Below are positions 34,469 to 43,430 of a stretch of DNA of 50,605 nt, piece after piece. Under the pieces are notes generated by a model. That model saw nothing but the letters and a program-made list of their open reading frames with translations, made no database searches and was not told the DNA's origin. The translations under genes and the position numbers were made by a program. Each line of letters begins with the position of its first letter. Position 1 is the first letter of the stretch. The stretch comes from Eubacteriales bacterium (GTDB lineage Bacteria; Bacillota; Clostridia; Lachnospirales; Lachnospiraceae), in the NCBI GenBank assembly GCA_030539395.1, contig JAUNSC010000026.1, positions 1 through 50,605 of the forward strand, written 5' to 3'.

Positions 34469-35884
34469 ATGTATAATCCAAAATCATTAAAAGCTGAAGA
34501 GTTTATTGACCACCAGGAGATTCTGGATACGCTTGCTTATGCAGATGAGCACAAGGATGATCTGGAGCTGGTAGATCAGCTCCTGGAGAAAGCAGCGCAG
34601 CTAAAAGGCCTGACTCACAGGGAGGCATCTGTTCTTCTATCCTGCTCCAACCCCGAAAAAAATGAGAAAATGTATGCGCTGGCAGAGCAGATAAAAAAAG
34701 ATTTCTATGGTAATCGGATCGTGCTTTTTGCTCCGCTGTATTTGTCAAATTACTGTATCAACGGATGTACGTATTGTCCATACCACCAAAAGAATAAACA
34801 TATAGCAAGGAAGAAACTGACACAGGAAGAAGTCCGTCAGGAAGTAATTGCTCTTCAGGATATGGGACATAAACGTCTGGCAATCGAAGCCGGTGAGGAT
34901 CCCAAAAACAATCCGATCGAGTATATCCTGGAATGCATTGATACAATTTATTCTATTCATCACAAAAACGGTGCTATACGCCGCGTAAATGTCAATATTG
35001 CCGCTACTACGGTGGAGAATTACCGAAAGCTGAAAGAGGCGGGAATCGGCACGTATATCCTGTTTCAGGAAACGTACCACAAAGAGAGCTATGAGAAGCT
35101 TCACCCCACAGGACCAAAGCATGATTATGCTTATCATACAGAAGCTATGGACCGTGCCATGGAAGGCGGAATAGATGATGTGGGCCTCGGTGTTCTGTTT
35201 GGCCTGGAAATGTACCGCTATGAATTTGCGGGACTTTTAATGCACGCGGAGCATTTGGAAGCGGTGCATGGCGTAGGTCCCCATACTATCAGTGTACCCC
35301 GTATCAAACATGCGGACGATATTGATCCTTCTGCATTCGATAACGGAATTGATGATGAGACATTTGCAAAAATCTGTGCATTGATCCGTATCTGCGTGCC
35401 TTATACCGGTATGATCATTTCAACGAGAGAATCCCAGTCAGTGCGGGAGAAGGTTATCCGTCTGGGAGTATCACAGATCAGCGGTGCTTCACGCACCAGC
35501 GTGGGGGGATATACAGAAGAAGAGCGGCCTGCAGATACAGAGCAGTTTGATGTATCAGACCAGCGGACATTGGATGAAGTGGTGAAGTGGCTGATGGATA
35601 TGGGGTATATTCCATCCTTCTGTACCGCATGTTACCGTGAGGGACGTACCGGCGACCGCTTTATGTCACTGTGTAAATCCGGACAAATTCAGAACTGTTG
35701 TCATCCCAATGCATTAATGACGTTAAAAGAATATCTGATGGATTATGCATCAGAAGAAACGAAAGCAGTTGGGGAAGCTTTGATTCAGGCAGAACTGCAA
35801 AACATTCCTAAAGACAGGGTAAGGGAAATCTGCAGGGATCACCTGGAAAAAATTTCCCGGGGAATCCGGGATTTTCGGTTTTAA
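34469..35884 (+). CDS. hydG: [FeFe]-hydrogenase maturase HydG (radical SAM)
   Basis: HydG cleaves tyrosine to make the CO and CN ligands of the hydrogenase H-cluster. The 471-residue protein has the radical-SAM cluster motif at C96-C100-C103 (CINGCTYC), the full TIM-barrel with EAGEDP and QETYHKESYEKLHPTGPKHDY, and the C-terminal auxiliary-cluster cysteines in FCTACYREGRTGDRFM and KSGQIQNCCHPNA. The closely related ThiH lacks this C-terminal pattern and is shorter. It lies 36 bases after deoC, with no hydE, hydF or hydrogenase structural genes in the window. An [FeFe] hydrogenase elsewhere in the genome is implied. Confidence 0.95.
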   Translation: MYNPKSLKAEEFIDHQEILDTLAYADEHKDDLELVDQLLEKAAQLKGLTHREASVLLSCSNPEKNEKMYALAEQIKKDFYGNRIVLFAPLYLSNYCINGCTYCPYHQKNKHIARKKLTQEEVRQEVIALQDMGHKRLAIEAGEDPKNNPIEYILECIDTIYSIHHKNGAIRRVNVNIAATTVENYRKLKEAGIGTYILFQETYHKESYEKLHPTGPKHDYAYHTEAMDRAMEGGIDDVGLGVLFGLEMYRYEFAGLLMHAEHLEAVHGVGPHTISVPRIKHADDIDPSAFDNGIDDETFAKICALIRICVPYTGMIISTRESQSVREKVIRLGVSQISGASRTSVGGYTEEERPADTEQFDVSDQRTLDEVVKWLMDMGYIPSFCTACYREGRTGDRFMSLCKSGQIQNCCHPNALMTLKEYLMDYASEETKAVGEALIQAELQNIPKDRVREICRDHLEKISRGIRDFRF

Positions 35885-35973
35885 ATGTAAATGAGATCTG
35901 CCCTGTGCTGAATTCTCCTGATATCACCGGCATATTATCTAAAGAACGTTGATTCTTTGAGGAGAAGTTAAGA

Positions 35974-37827
35974 ATGGCAACAGATCAGAAAATAGAAAAT
36001 CTTTTAAATCTTGCACTGGATGCCACACCCCGGGAGCGTGAAAAATCTCTGACATTAGATGTTGGATTTGATGAACGCAGCAGGGAATGGGATTTGATTG
36101 TAAAGTATTCCGGAAGTCTGGAGAGATTTCGCGAGCAGGGTATCCGGATAGCGGAACTTGCAGGTGGATATGCAATTATCACTATCTCGCAGTCATTGAT
36201 TCCATACCTGGCATCTCAGCCGGAAATAGAATATATTGAAAAACCAAAGAGGCTGTTTTTTTCTGCGCGGCAGGGAAGAACAGCCTCTTGTATGGATACG
36301 CTGCAGATTACGGATAGAGTTGGACTTCCGCCGACAGTGCCGGGGCGGATACCGGAGGGGACGCAGAGGGCTCTGCTTGGGCAGGGAATTTTAATAGCTG
36401 TCATCGATTCAGGAGTAGATTACACCCATCTGGATTTTCGAAATCCTGACGGAAGCACACGCATTCTGGCTATTTGGGATCAGAGCATTCAGGGAAATCC
36501 GCCTGATGGTTATACACTTGGTACAGAATATACAAAGGCACAGATCGATGAGGCACTGCGTAGTGACGTGCTTTTGCCGATTCGGGACATCAGCGGGCAC
36601 GGGACAGAGGTTCTTGGGATTGCTGCCGGAAACGGAAGGGCATCCCTGCGGGGAAGCCGGTTTTCAGGACAGCCGGAGGCGGAGAGACCGGAGGGCAGTA
36701 CTCCAGGTCAATATGAATTTGGCCCGGATCGGGGAGTGGCGCCTCTGGCGCATATTTTGGTGGTAAAACTGGGAACTCCTTCAGAAGGAGGTTTTCCCCG
36801 GACAACGGAACTGATGCAGGCGCTTGATTATACCTTCCGAAAGGCTCAGGAATTGCAGCTTCCGGTGGCTGTTAATCTGAGTTTTGGAAACGTGTATGGG
36901 CCGCATGACGGAACAGGTCTTCTGGAGACATACCTGGGAGAACTGGCAAATCGCTGGAAGTCGATTGTCTGCATCGGCACAGGAAATGAGGGAAATACGG
37001 CAGGACACACTTCAGGAGTGCTGCAGCAGGGAAACGTCCGGGAAGTGGAACTGGGGGTGGCGCCTTTTGAGACTTCCATCAATGTCCAGCTTTGGAAATC
37101 ATATGCGGATCGTTTTGAAGTTTCTCTGGTACATCCCGGCGGTCAGAGAATCGGCCCGCTGACACAGAATCTGGGGCCGCAGCGTTTTCGTGCCGGCAAT
37201 ACGGAATTGCTGGTCTATTACGGAGAACCAGGTCCATTCAGTATTTCTCAGGAGATATATATAGATTTCCTGCCGCAGGAGGAATATATTGACAATGGTA
37301 TCTGGCGGATCGTTCTGACTCCGCAGAAAATTGTAAATGGCAGATTTGATATGTGGCTTCCTCAGAAAGAAACATTGAATTCAGGAACACTTTTTTATGA
37401 GCCGAGTGTAGAAAATACGTTGACGATACCGTCTACTGCAAGAAATATTATTGCGGTGGGGGCCTATGATTCCCGCAGTTTGAAGTATGCACCGTTTTCA
37501 GGCAGAGGCAATCAGACACCGCAGCCCATGCTTACTGGTCTTTTCCCTGTAAAGCCGGATCTGGCAGCCCCAGGTGTGAACATCCGTACTACGGCTGTGG
37601 GCGGCGGTTATACCACTGTCACAGGAACTTCCTTTGCCACACCCTTTGTCACGGGCGCGTCTGCCATGCTGATGCAGTGGGGGATTATAAACGGAAATGA
37701 TCCGTATCTTTACGGGGAGAAGGTGAGGGCGTATCTGCAGAGAGGGGCGCGGGCATTGCCGGGAAATATGCAATATCCGAATAATGAGGTGGGATATGGG
37801 GAGGACGTTATAATAAGGTTACATTGA
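35974..37827 (+). CDS. S8 subtilisin-like serine peptidase (Csp-like)
   Basis: Peptidase of 617 residues with an intact triad: D145 (IAVIDSGVDYTHLDF), H209 (DISGHGTEVLGIAAG) and S553 (TGTSFATPFVTGAS), and oxyanion N338 in GTGNEGN. An N-terminal segment of about 100 residues (EIEYIEKPKRLFF) resembles a prodomain. There is no signal peptide. Architecture and length match the CspA/B/C-type subtilases of Clostridia, some of which activate spore germination by cleaving SleC. Whether this copy is a germination protease or another of the several S8 paralogues common in Lachnospiraceae cannot be told. It ends the clearly chromosomal part of the window. A small AAAGAA/TTCTTT dyad lies just before GAGGAG. 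Confidence 0.9.
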   Translation: MATDQKIENLLNLALDATPREREKSLTLDVGFDERSREWDLIVKYSGSLERFREQGIRIAELAGGYAIITISQSLIPYLASQPEIEYIEKPKRLFFSARQGRTASCMDTLQITDRVGLPPTVPGRIPEGTQRALLGQGILIAVIDSGVDYTHLDFRNPDGSTRILAIWDQSIQGNPPDGYTLGTEYTKAQIDEALRSDVLLPIRDISGHGTEVLGIAAGNGRASLRGSRFSGQPEAERPEGSTPGQYEFGPDRGVAPLAHILVVKLGTPSEGGFPRTTELMQALDYTFRKAQELQLPVAVNLSFGNVYGPHDGTGLLETYLGELANRWKSIVCIGTGNEGNTAGHTSGVLQQGNVREVELGVAPFETSINVQLWKSYADRFEVSLVHPGGQRIGPLTQNLGPQRFRAGNTELLVYYGEPGPFSISQEIYIDFLPQEEYIDNGIWRIVLTPQKIVNGRFDMWLPQKETLNSGTLFYEPSVENTLTIPSTARNIIAVGAYDSRSLKYAPFSGRGNQTPQPMLTGLFPVKPDLAAPGVNIRTTAVGGGYTTVTGTSFATPFVTGASAMLMQWGIINGNDPYLYGEKVRAYLQRGARALPGNMQYPNNEVGYGEDVIIRLH

Positions 37828-38079
37828 TAGAAGCCCGATAAAATAAGTGTTTCCGCTCATTTTCCCCAAAACAGAAACGAAACCCTTTCCATGGATTCAG
37901 AGGAAAATCTGCCCGTGTTGGAATCGAAAATCCAGTTTGATGAGAGGTTTGTAGCAATGATGTAACATGAGTTGTCGGCAGAAAATTAAGTACGAACGAA
38001 GTGAATATTTGATTTTACCTGACAGTTCAATGAGAAACCAGAGGTTTTAAGTTGTATTATAACGAAGGAGGAGACACTA
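37828..38079. other. Junction stretch without a convincing gene
   Basis: About 250 bases between the S8 peptidase and tnpV. I see no open frame, repeat or terminator I would trust. The boundary between chromosomal and mobile DNA probably lies here. No attachment site can be recognised by eye, because serine recombinases use cores of only two or three bases. Confidence 0.3.
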
Positions 38080-38430
38080 TTGGAAATAACGTATAGACAA
38101 GCAGGCGATTATTTGCTGCCTGAATTGGAATTGCGTTCAGAGGAAACCAGAATCATAGGAAAATATGGTATGCTTAGAAGAACTTATCTGAAGGAGTATA
38201 AGTCAGGATGGTATCAGTCCATGCTTCTTACTGGAAAGTTGGACAAACATTTAGCAGATGTGGACGAACAGGCAACAATACGTTTTGAACAAATTGTGAA
38301 GCAAATGAAGAAAGCGGAAGGAGTGACAGAAAAACTAAAAAATGAGAATCAGTTTGTTTGGATACAGAAAATGAATAACATACAGGCTCGTGCGATGGAG
38401 ATTATCGGGGAAGAGTTAATCTTCGTATAG
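38080..38430 (+). CDS. TnpV-like transposon protein
   Basis: Protein of 116 residues matching the TnpV family by its opening (EITYRQAGDYLLPELEL) and the RTYLKEYKSGWYQSMLLTGKLDKHLADVDEQA segment. tnpV was named in the mobilisable transposon Tn4451; its function is not established, and it is not a transposase by motif. The start is a TTG with AAGGAGGAG seven bases upstream. It marks the left part of the accessory region. It may be a fragment of an older element since no tnpX or tnpZ partner lies near it. Confidence 0.75.
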   Translation: MEITYRQAGDYLLPELELRSEETRIIGKYGMLRRTYLKEYKSGWYQSMLLTGKLDKHLADVDEQATIRFEQIVKQMKKAEGVTEKLKNENQFVWIQKMNNIQARAMEIIGEELIFV

Positions 38431-38492
38431 GCAAATGAAATGTTGTGTAATCTCAATCATCTATTATTATGGAAAAGGTATATTATCTAAAA

Positions 38493-38515
38493 GTGAATGA
38501 ATAAAATTCATTGAC
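38493..38515. promoter_or_regulatory. TetR-type operator over its own -35 box
   Basis: AATGAAT-AAA-ATTCATT (38496-38512) is a perfect dyad, extended by GTG/GAC with one mismatch to span 23 bp. It overlaps the -35 box of the TetR gene. One arm recurs before the MATE gene. Confidence 0.65.
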
Positions 38516-38539
38516 ATTTTTATACAAGTATGCTATGTT
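38511..38539 (+). promoter_or_regulatory. Promoter of the TetR gene
   Basis: TTGACA (38511-38516), a 17-bp spacer and TATGTT (38534-38539), overlapped at its -35 by the palindromic operator. Confidence 0.7.
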
Positions 38540-38576
38540 GTACTTGGTAAGGACGGAAAAAGAGGTGATCGGATTT

Positions 38577-39149
38577 ATGACCAGAATAACAAAAGCACCA
38601 GAAGAAAGAAGGCAGGAGATTATAGATACGGCAATGAAGGTCTTCTATGAGAAAGGTTATGAAAAAACATCTATTTCAGATATTGCGAGAGAAATGAATG
38701 TTGCTCAGGGACTTTGTTACCGCTATTTTGCATCAAAGGAAGAATTATTTGACACAGCATTAGATCAATATGCCGAAAGACAAGTGGAACAGATAAGTGC
38801 TGTTTTAGATGAGCAAATGACTCTGGCAGATATTATTGAAAAGATGCCAACCTTTGTAGAGGTGGAAAATGACAATAGCTATGCTCAAAAAATATGTCAT
38901 GAGACAGGCAATTTGAAATTTCATAACCAGCTGTCATTGAAGATTTGTTCGAAACTGCAGCCTATTGTGTCAAATTTACTTGCTAAAGCAAATGAAAGAG
39001 GTGAGATTTATATACAAGATACGGAAACAGCAGCGTCCTTTTGTGTATATGGACAGCTGGGCATTTTGCTTAATCAAAAGCTCGCTCCCGAAGAACGAGA
39101 AGAACGTATTCGTATCTTTCTGTTAGAGTTAATTAGGGGTTTCTCTTAA
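38577..39149 (+). CDS. TetR-family transcriptional regulator
   Basis: Regulator of 190 residues. The N-terminal HTH spans about residues 10-55 (RRQEIIDTAMKVFYEKGYEKTSISDIAREMNVAQG, continuing LCYRYFASKEELF). The C-terminal ligand domain is helical and not recognisable in detail. The start at 38577 is preceded by AGAGGTGA; a longer frame from 38511 would begin in the promoter. It lies upstream of a MATE efflux pump in the same direction and is probably its repressor, with a shared operator sequence. A hairpin separates the two genes. Confidence 0.88.
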   Translation: MTRITKAPEERRQEIIDTAMKVFYEKGYEKTSISDIAREMNVAQGLCYRYFASKEELFDTALDQYAERQVEQISAVLDEQMTLADIIEKMPTFVEVENDNSYAQKICHETGNLKFHNQLSLKICSKLQPIVSNLLAKANERGEIYIQDTETAASFCVYGQLGILLNQKLAPEEREERIRIFLLELIRGFS

Positions 39150-39198
39150 GATTAGGCTTGTATATCACACAGTAAATAGTTAATATATGAATTTCTTT

Positions 39199-39219
39199 CC
39201 CTGCCATAGCGGCAGGGAG
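39199..39219 (+). terminator. Hairpin between TetR and MATE genes
   Basis: TCCCTGCC pairs with GGCAGGGA around a five-base loop, followed by GTTATTT. A weak or partial terminator. Confidence 0.6.
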
Positions 39220-39244
39220 TTATTTGAGATTTTAAATGACTGAT

Positions 39245-39254
39245 ATTCATTCAC
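39245..39254. promoter_or_regulatory. Shared TetR operator arm ahead of the MATE gene
   Basis: ATTCATTCAC is the exact reverse complement of the GTGAATGAAT arm of the dyad at 38493-38502, six bases ahead of the AGGAGG ribosome binding site of the MATE gene. Confidence 0.5.
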
Positions 39255-39272
39255 TAAAAGGAGGATAAAATA

Positions 39273-40598
39273 ATGAATACAAAAATAGATTTTATAAATG
39301 GGAACACAAAAAGATGTTTGGCAGCAATGTTCTTGCCGATGATGGTGGCAATGTTTTTAAATATGGCATACAATCTTGTGGATAGCCTTTGGATTGGCAA
39401 TTTGTTAGGTGAAACAGCATATGCTGCATTGACGAATTCAACACCGATTATTCTAATTCTTAATTCCATTGCGATGGGCGCAACGAATGGTGTGTCTATT
39501 CTACTGTCACAGGCAATTGGCGCAAATGAAAAAGAGAAAACAGAGAAGATGATCATGACATCGTTGGCAGTAGCAATTATTTTTTCTCTTGGCGTAACGA
39601 TTTTGCTTGAAATGTTTTTGAAACCAATTCTTGTTTTGTTACACACACCGGATGAAATTATGCAATCCGCCTATCAGTATCTGGCAATTTATATTCTTGG
39701 ATATTTGGCTGTTTATCTTTATTGCTACTTTACAGCCGTTTTAAGAAGCTTTGGGAATAGTGTTTTTCAGGTAATTGCTATGTTGATTTGTACCGTGCTG
39801 AATGCTGTTTTAGATCCATTATTTATTCATTATCTTGGATTTAAAGGAGCCGCTATTGCGACTGTTGCATCTCAGTCCATATGTCTCATTTTTATGCTTG
39901 CGTATTTATATAAAAAACAGTTTTTTAAGCTTCGCTTGTCTTATTTTGATAGGATGTTAGTAGCGCCATTTATCATAAAAGGGATTCCGTCCGCTTTTCA
40001 GCAAAGTATACCCGCAATCAGCACAAGCTTCCTTACGTCACTTGTCACTGGTTTTGGAATATCAGCTTTGGCAGCTTATGGAATAACAGGGAAGCTGGAG
40101 ACGATTTTGTTCTATCCGGCAATGGCTTTGAATATGTCATTGACAAGTATTGTAGGCCAGTGTGTAGGTGGCACCAGATATGACCGGGCCAAAGATTATA
40201 TAAAATTAGCTTTACAGTATGGCATTGTTATACTGATTATTCTTTCTGCTTTGATCGTATGCTTTTCCAATCAGCTGTCATATTTATTTGTTGATAGTGA
40301 AGCTGCGGCGGAGATTGTAGCCGCGTATTTTATGATTGTTGGCATTGGATATGTTTTAAATACAGTTACGAATTGTTTTTTGGGAAGTTTAAATGGTATG
40401 GGGAAACCATCAAAGAGTATGCTCTGCATGGTATTGTATTATTTGATTATTCGTATGCCTCTTGCATGGGTACTGTTAAATTTATTACATGAATTAAACG
40501 GCATTTGGATTGCAGTTCTTACAAGTCATGTGATTGCGGCTGCTGCAGCAACAGTTGTGGCAAATCATGAGCTATGCAAACAGGAAAAGCAGAATTGA
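39273..40598 (+). CDS. MATE-family multidrug efflux transporter
   Basis: Integral membrane protein of 441 residues with about twelve hydrophobic segments, matching MatE domains in both halves. NMAYNLVDSLWIGNLLGETAYAAL is the hallmark of helix 1-2, followed by NGVSILLSQAIGAN. MATE pumps export cationic drugs or metabolites using Na+ or H+. It sits downstream of the TetR gene with an operator-like half-site before it. Efflux substrate is not predictable. AAGGAGG precedes the start. Confidence 0.93.
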   Translation: MNTKIDFINGNTKRCLAAMFLPMMVAMFLNMAYNLVDSLWIGNLLGETAYAALTNSTPIILILNSIAMGATNGVSILLSQAIGANEKEKTEKMIMTSLAVAIIFSLGVTILLEMFLKPILVLLHTPDEIMQSAYQYLAIYILGYLAVYLYCYFTAVLRSFGNSVFQVIAMLICTVLNAVLDPLFIHYLGFKGAAIATVASQSICLIFMLAYLYKKQFFKLRLSYFDRMLVAPFIIKGIPSAFQQSIPAISTSFLTSLVTGFGISALAAYGITGKLETILFYPAMALNMSLTSIVGQCVGGTRYDRAKDYIKLALQYGIVILIILSALIVCFSNQLSYLFVDSEAAAEIVAAYFMIVGIGYVLNTVTNCFLGSLNGMGKPSKSMLCMVLYYLIIRMPLAWVLLNLLHELNGIWIAVLTSHVIAAAAATVVANHELCKQEKQN

Positions 40599-40688
40599 TT
40601 TCCGGGGGAATGTCTGAGTTGACCTGTGGATTGAAAGCGATACTTTTTTAGGACTGGTCGATAAGTAAAGAAAGGGAGTAGTTTAGAT

Positions 40689-41108
40689 GTGGATATTATA
40701 CTGGTTAAGATGGAAAAGGATAGTGAAGATTTTTGCAGAAGGTTAATAGAATTGGCAATGGAATATGGTTACACTACTTGCAAGGAGACCTATAAGACCA
40801 ATAATATTTCTGTTGGTGATTTAGTGATTATACCGTCAAAACGTCAAGTACTTGTGAGTGATAAAGAAGTATTTTTTACAAGCAAAGAGTTTGATATTTT
40901 GGAACTTCTTGCAGCAAACAGGGGACAGGTATTTAGCAAGGGGCAAATCTATGATAGAGTGTGGGGAACGTGTTACGTTGCAGATGATCGTAATATCACA
41001 GCCTATATTAACAAAATCCGTAAAAAAATTGAGCCGGATCAGTCCAGACCAATTTATATTCAGACGGTATGGGGTGTAGGATATAAATTCAATGAGAAGA
41101 TAAAATAA
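40689..41108 (+). CDS. Orphan OmpR-type winged-helix DNA-binding protein
   Basis: Protein of 139 residues from a GTG start. The C-terminal 95 residues form an OmpR/PhoB winged helix: FTSKEFDILELLAANRGQVFSKGQIYDRVWG, then DDRNITAYINKIRKKIEPD and VWGVGYKFN. No receiver domain precedes it; the N-terminal 45 residues lack phosphoacceptor motifs. It may be a regulator that acts without phosphorylation or a remnant of a response regulator. The start is weak (GGGAG about ten bases upstream). Three 23-bp repeats lie just downstream and might be its target. Confidence 0.75.
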   Translation: MDIILVKMEKDSEDFCRRLIELAMEYGYTTCKETYKTNNISVGDLVIIPSKRQVLVSDKEVFFTSKEFDILELLAANRGQVFSKGQIYDRVWGTCYVADDRNITAYINKIRKKIEPDQSRPIYIQTVWGVGYKFNEKIK

Positions 41109-41492
41109 GGTATGAATGGTTCCAGACGTGTCGAAACAACATGTCTGGAAGTGTTAAAATGACATCTCTAGATATGTCAAAACGACACGCTAATAATACT
41201 AATAGAATAATACTGAGGAAGAGTGAGATATATCGAATTTATCTATCAGATAAATGATTGGATGTGGATGAGATATATTAAAAATCTGATTTTTTATGTA
41301 TACTTCGCGGATGAACCCAGATAAAACATATGCTATTACAGAATAGACATTTTTCAGCACCTATGCTTGTGCTTTCTATGGCGGCAATGTATAATTACAT
41401 CCAAACACATCGGTAAATCGGAACTTGATGGTGTAAAGATGCTAAAATTATATTTTGGAATTAGAAAGATTGGAATTGGTGGTGAAAAACAA
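41109..41492. other. Intergenic stretch with repeats, no gene
   Basis: About 380 bases between the winged-helix gene and the LysR gene. The first 80 bases carry three 23-bp repeats and a CCAGAC/GTCTGG dyad (41122-41147). The remainder is AT-rich with no convincing reading frame other than an upstream extension of the LysR frame. Confidence 0.5.
41122..41190 (+). repeat. Three 23-bp tandem imperfect repeats
   Basis: A 13-base core TGTYRAAAYRACA occurs at 41129-41141, 41152-41164 and 41175-41187, exactly 23 bp apart, in the same orientation. Each core has TGTC/GACA dyad character, and the bases before it are also partly shared (CCAGACG, CTGGAAG, CTAGATA). The array resembles an iteron or multi-copy operator. 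Confidence 0.75.
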
Positions 41493-42398
41493 ATGACGGT
41501 ACAGCAATTAAAATATATTGTGACTGTGGCTGAAACAGGATCGATTACAGAAGCAGCTAAACAGCTTTTTATCTCGCAACCCAGTCTTTCAAATGCAGTA
41601 AAAGAAATCGAAAAGGAAGTTGGGATTACCATCTTCCTTCGGAGTCATGCAGGTATCACTCTTACAAAAGAAGGAATGGAATTCCTTGGATATGCAAGAC
41701 AAGTCATTCAGCAGATGGAACTGCTGGAAGATCGATACGTTACTGACTTGCCGAAGAAAACAAGGTTCGGTGTCTCTGCTCAGCATTATACTTTTACAGA
41801 AAATGCGTTTGTGGAACTCGTAAAGAAATTCGGACAGGAACGGTATGAGTTTTATTTTAATGCAACCAGTACGCATCAGATTCTCGAAGATGTAAAAAAC
41901 CGGGTTAGTGATCTTGGAATCATCTATCTTTCAAAAGAGAATGGAGAAGTAATTCAAAAGATTTTGAATGAATATAATCTTCAATTTACTCCCTTGTTCT
42001 ATGCAAAGCCCCATGTGTTTCTTCAGAAACACCATCCTCTTGCGTCCAGAGATAGCCTTGTTCTTGATGATCTGCGGCCATTTCCGAGATTGAATTTTGT
42101 TCAGGGAAGTTATGAATCAGCCTACTATTCAGAAGAACTATATAGTACCGTTCAAGTAGAAAAGCAGATTCATGTTAATGACCGTGGTGCTATCGTCAAT
42201 TTTATGCTGGGTTTGAATGCTTATACAATATCAAGCGGTATTTTTCCGAAGTATCTTCATGGAGACAATATTGTTGCAATTCCATTAAATGAAAATGAAC
42301 AGATGAAGATTGGCTATATTATGAATGAAAAACAGGAGCTTTCCGAACTTGGTTTGATTTATATCGATGAACTTAGGAAGTATGCACCGGAAGTATAA
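41493..42398 (+). CDS. LysR-family transcriptional regulator
   Basis: Regulator of 301 residues. The N-terminal HTH is typical: MTVQQLKYIVTVAETGSITE, then AAKQLFISQPSLSNAVKEIEKEVG, near residues 1-60. A LysR substrate-binding domain follows. ATG 41493 gives the canonical start with GGTGGTG upstream; the frame is open to 41367 but without family similarity. It is immediately followed by a LysE-type exporter in the same direction, which LysR regulators commonly control in response to an amino acid. Its own promoter region may include the 23-bp repeats. Confidence 0.9.
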   Translation: MTVQQLKYIVTVAETGSITEAAKQLFISQPSLSNAVKEIEKEVGITIFLRSHAGITLTKEGMEFLGYARQVIQQMELLEDRYVTDLPKKTRFGVSAQHYTFTENAFVELVKKFGQERYEFYFNATSTHQILEDVKNRVSDLGIIYLSKENGEVIQKILNEYNLQFTPLFYAKPHVFLQKHHPLASRDSLVLDDLRPFPRLNFVQGSYESAYYSEELYSTVQVEKQIHVNDRGAIVNFMLGLNAYTISSGIFPKYLHGDNIVAIPLNENEQMKIGYIMNEKQELSELGLIYIDELRKYAPEV

Positions 42399-42487
42399 CA
42401 TATTTTGAAACTATGGAGTTGTATATAAAATAGGTATTATGTATGATGCGCCTCTATCTGATAAGATTATTGATAGAAAGGTGGTCG

Positions 42488-43078
42488 ATGATAATGCCGA
42501 CTTATGTGATTGGAAATTTTCTGATATATTGTATTGTTAATGCATTTACTCCGGGTCCCGGAAATATACTTGCCCTGAATACTGTAACGAACTATGGCTG
42601 GAAAAAAGGGAAACCGCTGTTTTTTGGAATCTTTATGGGATACTATGTGGTTCAGATTCTGTGTGCTGTATTTGTATATGGAGTCAGCATGTTTTTACCG
42701 AATCTAATGAGTGTGTTGAAATACGTAGGAGCAGCTTATATTCTGTGGCTGACCATTCATATAGCAATCAGTAAGCCACATGCTGAGAGTGCTGAGAAGT
42801 CCGCCTCTTTTTTGAAAGGCTTTATGCTCCAGTTCGTTAATGTGAAAATTTATATGTTTGGTATTACAGCTCTGACGGGATATATTGTTGACTTTAATTC
42901 ATCATTTGCTGTACTTCTGTTCTTCGAGCTTGTAATTGCCACAATCGGAACAATAGCAACTGGTACTTGGATCGGGATGGGTGTTTTGATTCAAAAATAT
43001 TACCTGAAACATTACAGAATCATCAATGTGATTTTGGCACTGACACTGTTAGAATGTATATACAGTATGCTGAGATAA
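42488..43078 (+). CDS. LysE-family amino-acid exporter
   Basis: Membrane protein of 196 residues with about six helices. It has the family signature NAFTPGPGNILALNTVTNYGW near the N-terminus, and KGFMLQFVNVKIYMFG in the middle. Members export amino acids or their analogues. ATG 42488 and 42494 are both possible starts (AAAGGTGG upstream); a longer frame from 42443 has no support. It follows the LysR gene by 90 bases. Substrate unknown. It is the last gene before a non-coding stretch. Confidence 0.85.
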   Translation: MIMPTYVIGNFLIYCIVNAFTPGPGNILALNTVTNYGWKKGKPLFFGIFMGYYVVQILCAVFVYGVSMFLPNLMSVLKYVGAAYILWLTIHIAISKPHAESAEKSASFLKGFMLQFVNVKIYMFGITALTGYIVDFNSSFAVLLFFELVIATIGTIATGTWIGMGVLIQKYYLKHYRIINVILALTLLECIYSMLR

Positions 43079-43250
43079 ATTCAGTTTATCGAGCTGATTG
43101 ATTGTCCACAGGAATAGCGAGCATCGGATTGTGTCAGCCACAATCCAAATATATATCCGAGAGTCGTGTGAACTTAAATAGCAGATAGACTATTTTTTCC
43201 CTATCGGGTTTCATCCATAAATCAAAAAATTACAAACGGAAATCGTAAGC

Positions 43251-43289
43251 AGACAGTATTTGTCAACTGGACAGATGCTGTTTGTTTTT
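43251..43289 (+). terminator. Terminator-like hairpin downstream of the LysE gene
   Basis: AGACAGTATTTGTC pairs with GACAGATGCTGTTT (several G-T wobbles) around a five-base loop and is followed by GTTTTT. Confidence 0.6.
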
Positions 43290-43430
43290 ATGTTATCGTA
43301 TGCAACAAAGCTGCCAGTGGCAGGTTTCCTGTATGTATAGAATACCGCCTATGAAATATGGCGCTGCGTTCACAAGATTTGTGATAGCCCAAAAGACACA
43401 ATTTTATTGTGTAGTTACCGAGGGTATGGG

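Noticed and set aside
38080-38430. TnpV as an active transposase
   Set aside because: It has no DDE, HUH or serine-recombinase motif; only the family resemblance to a transposon-borne accessory protein can be supported.
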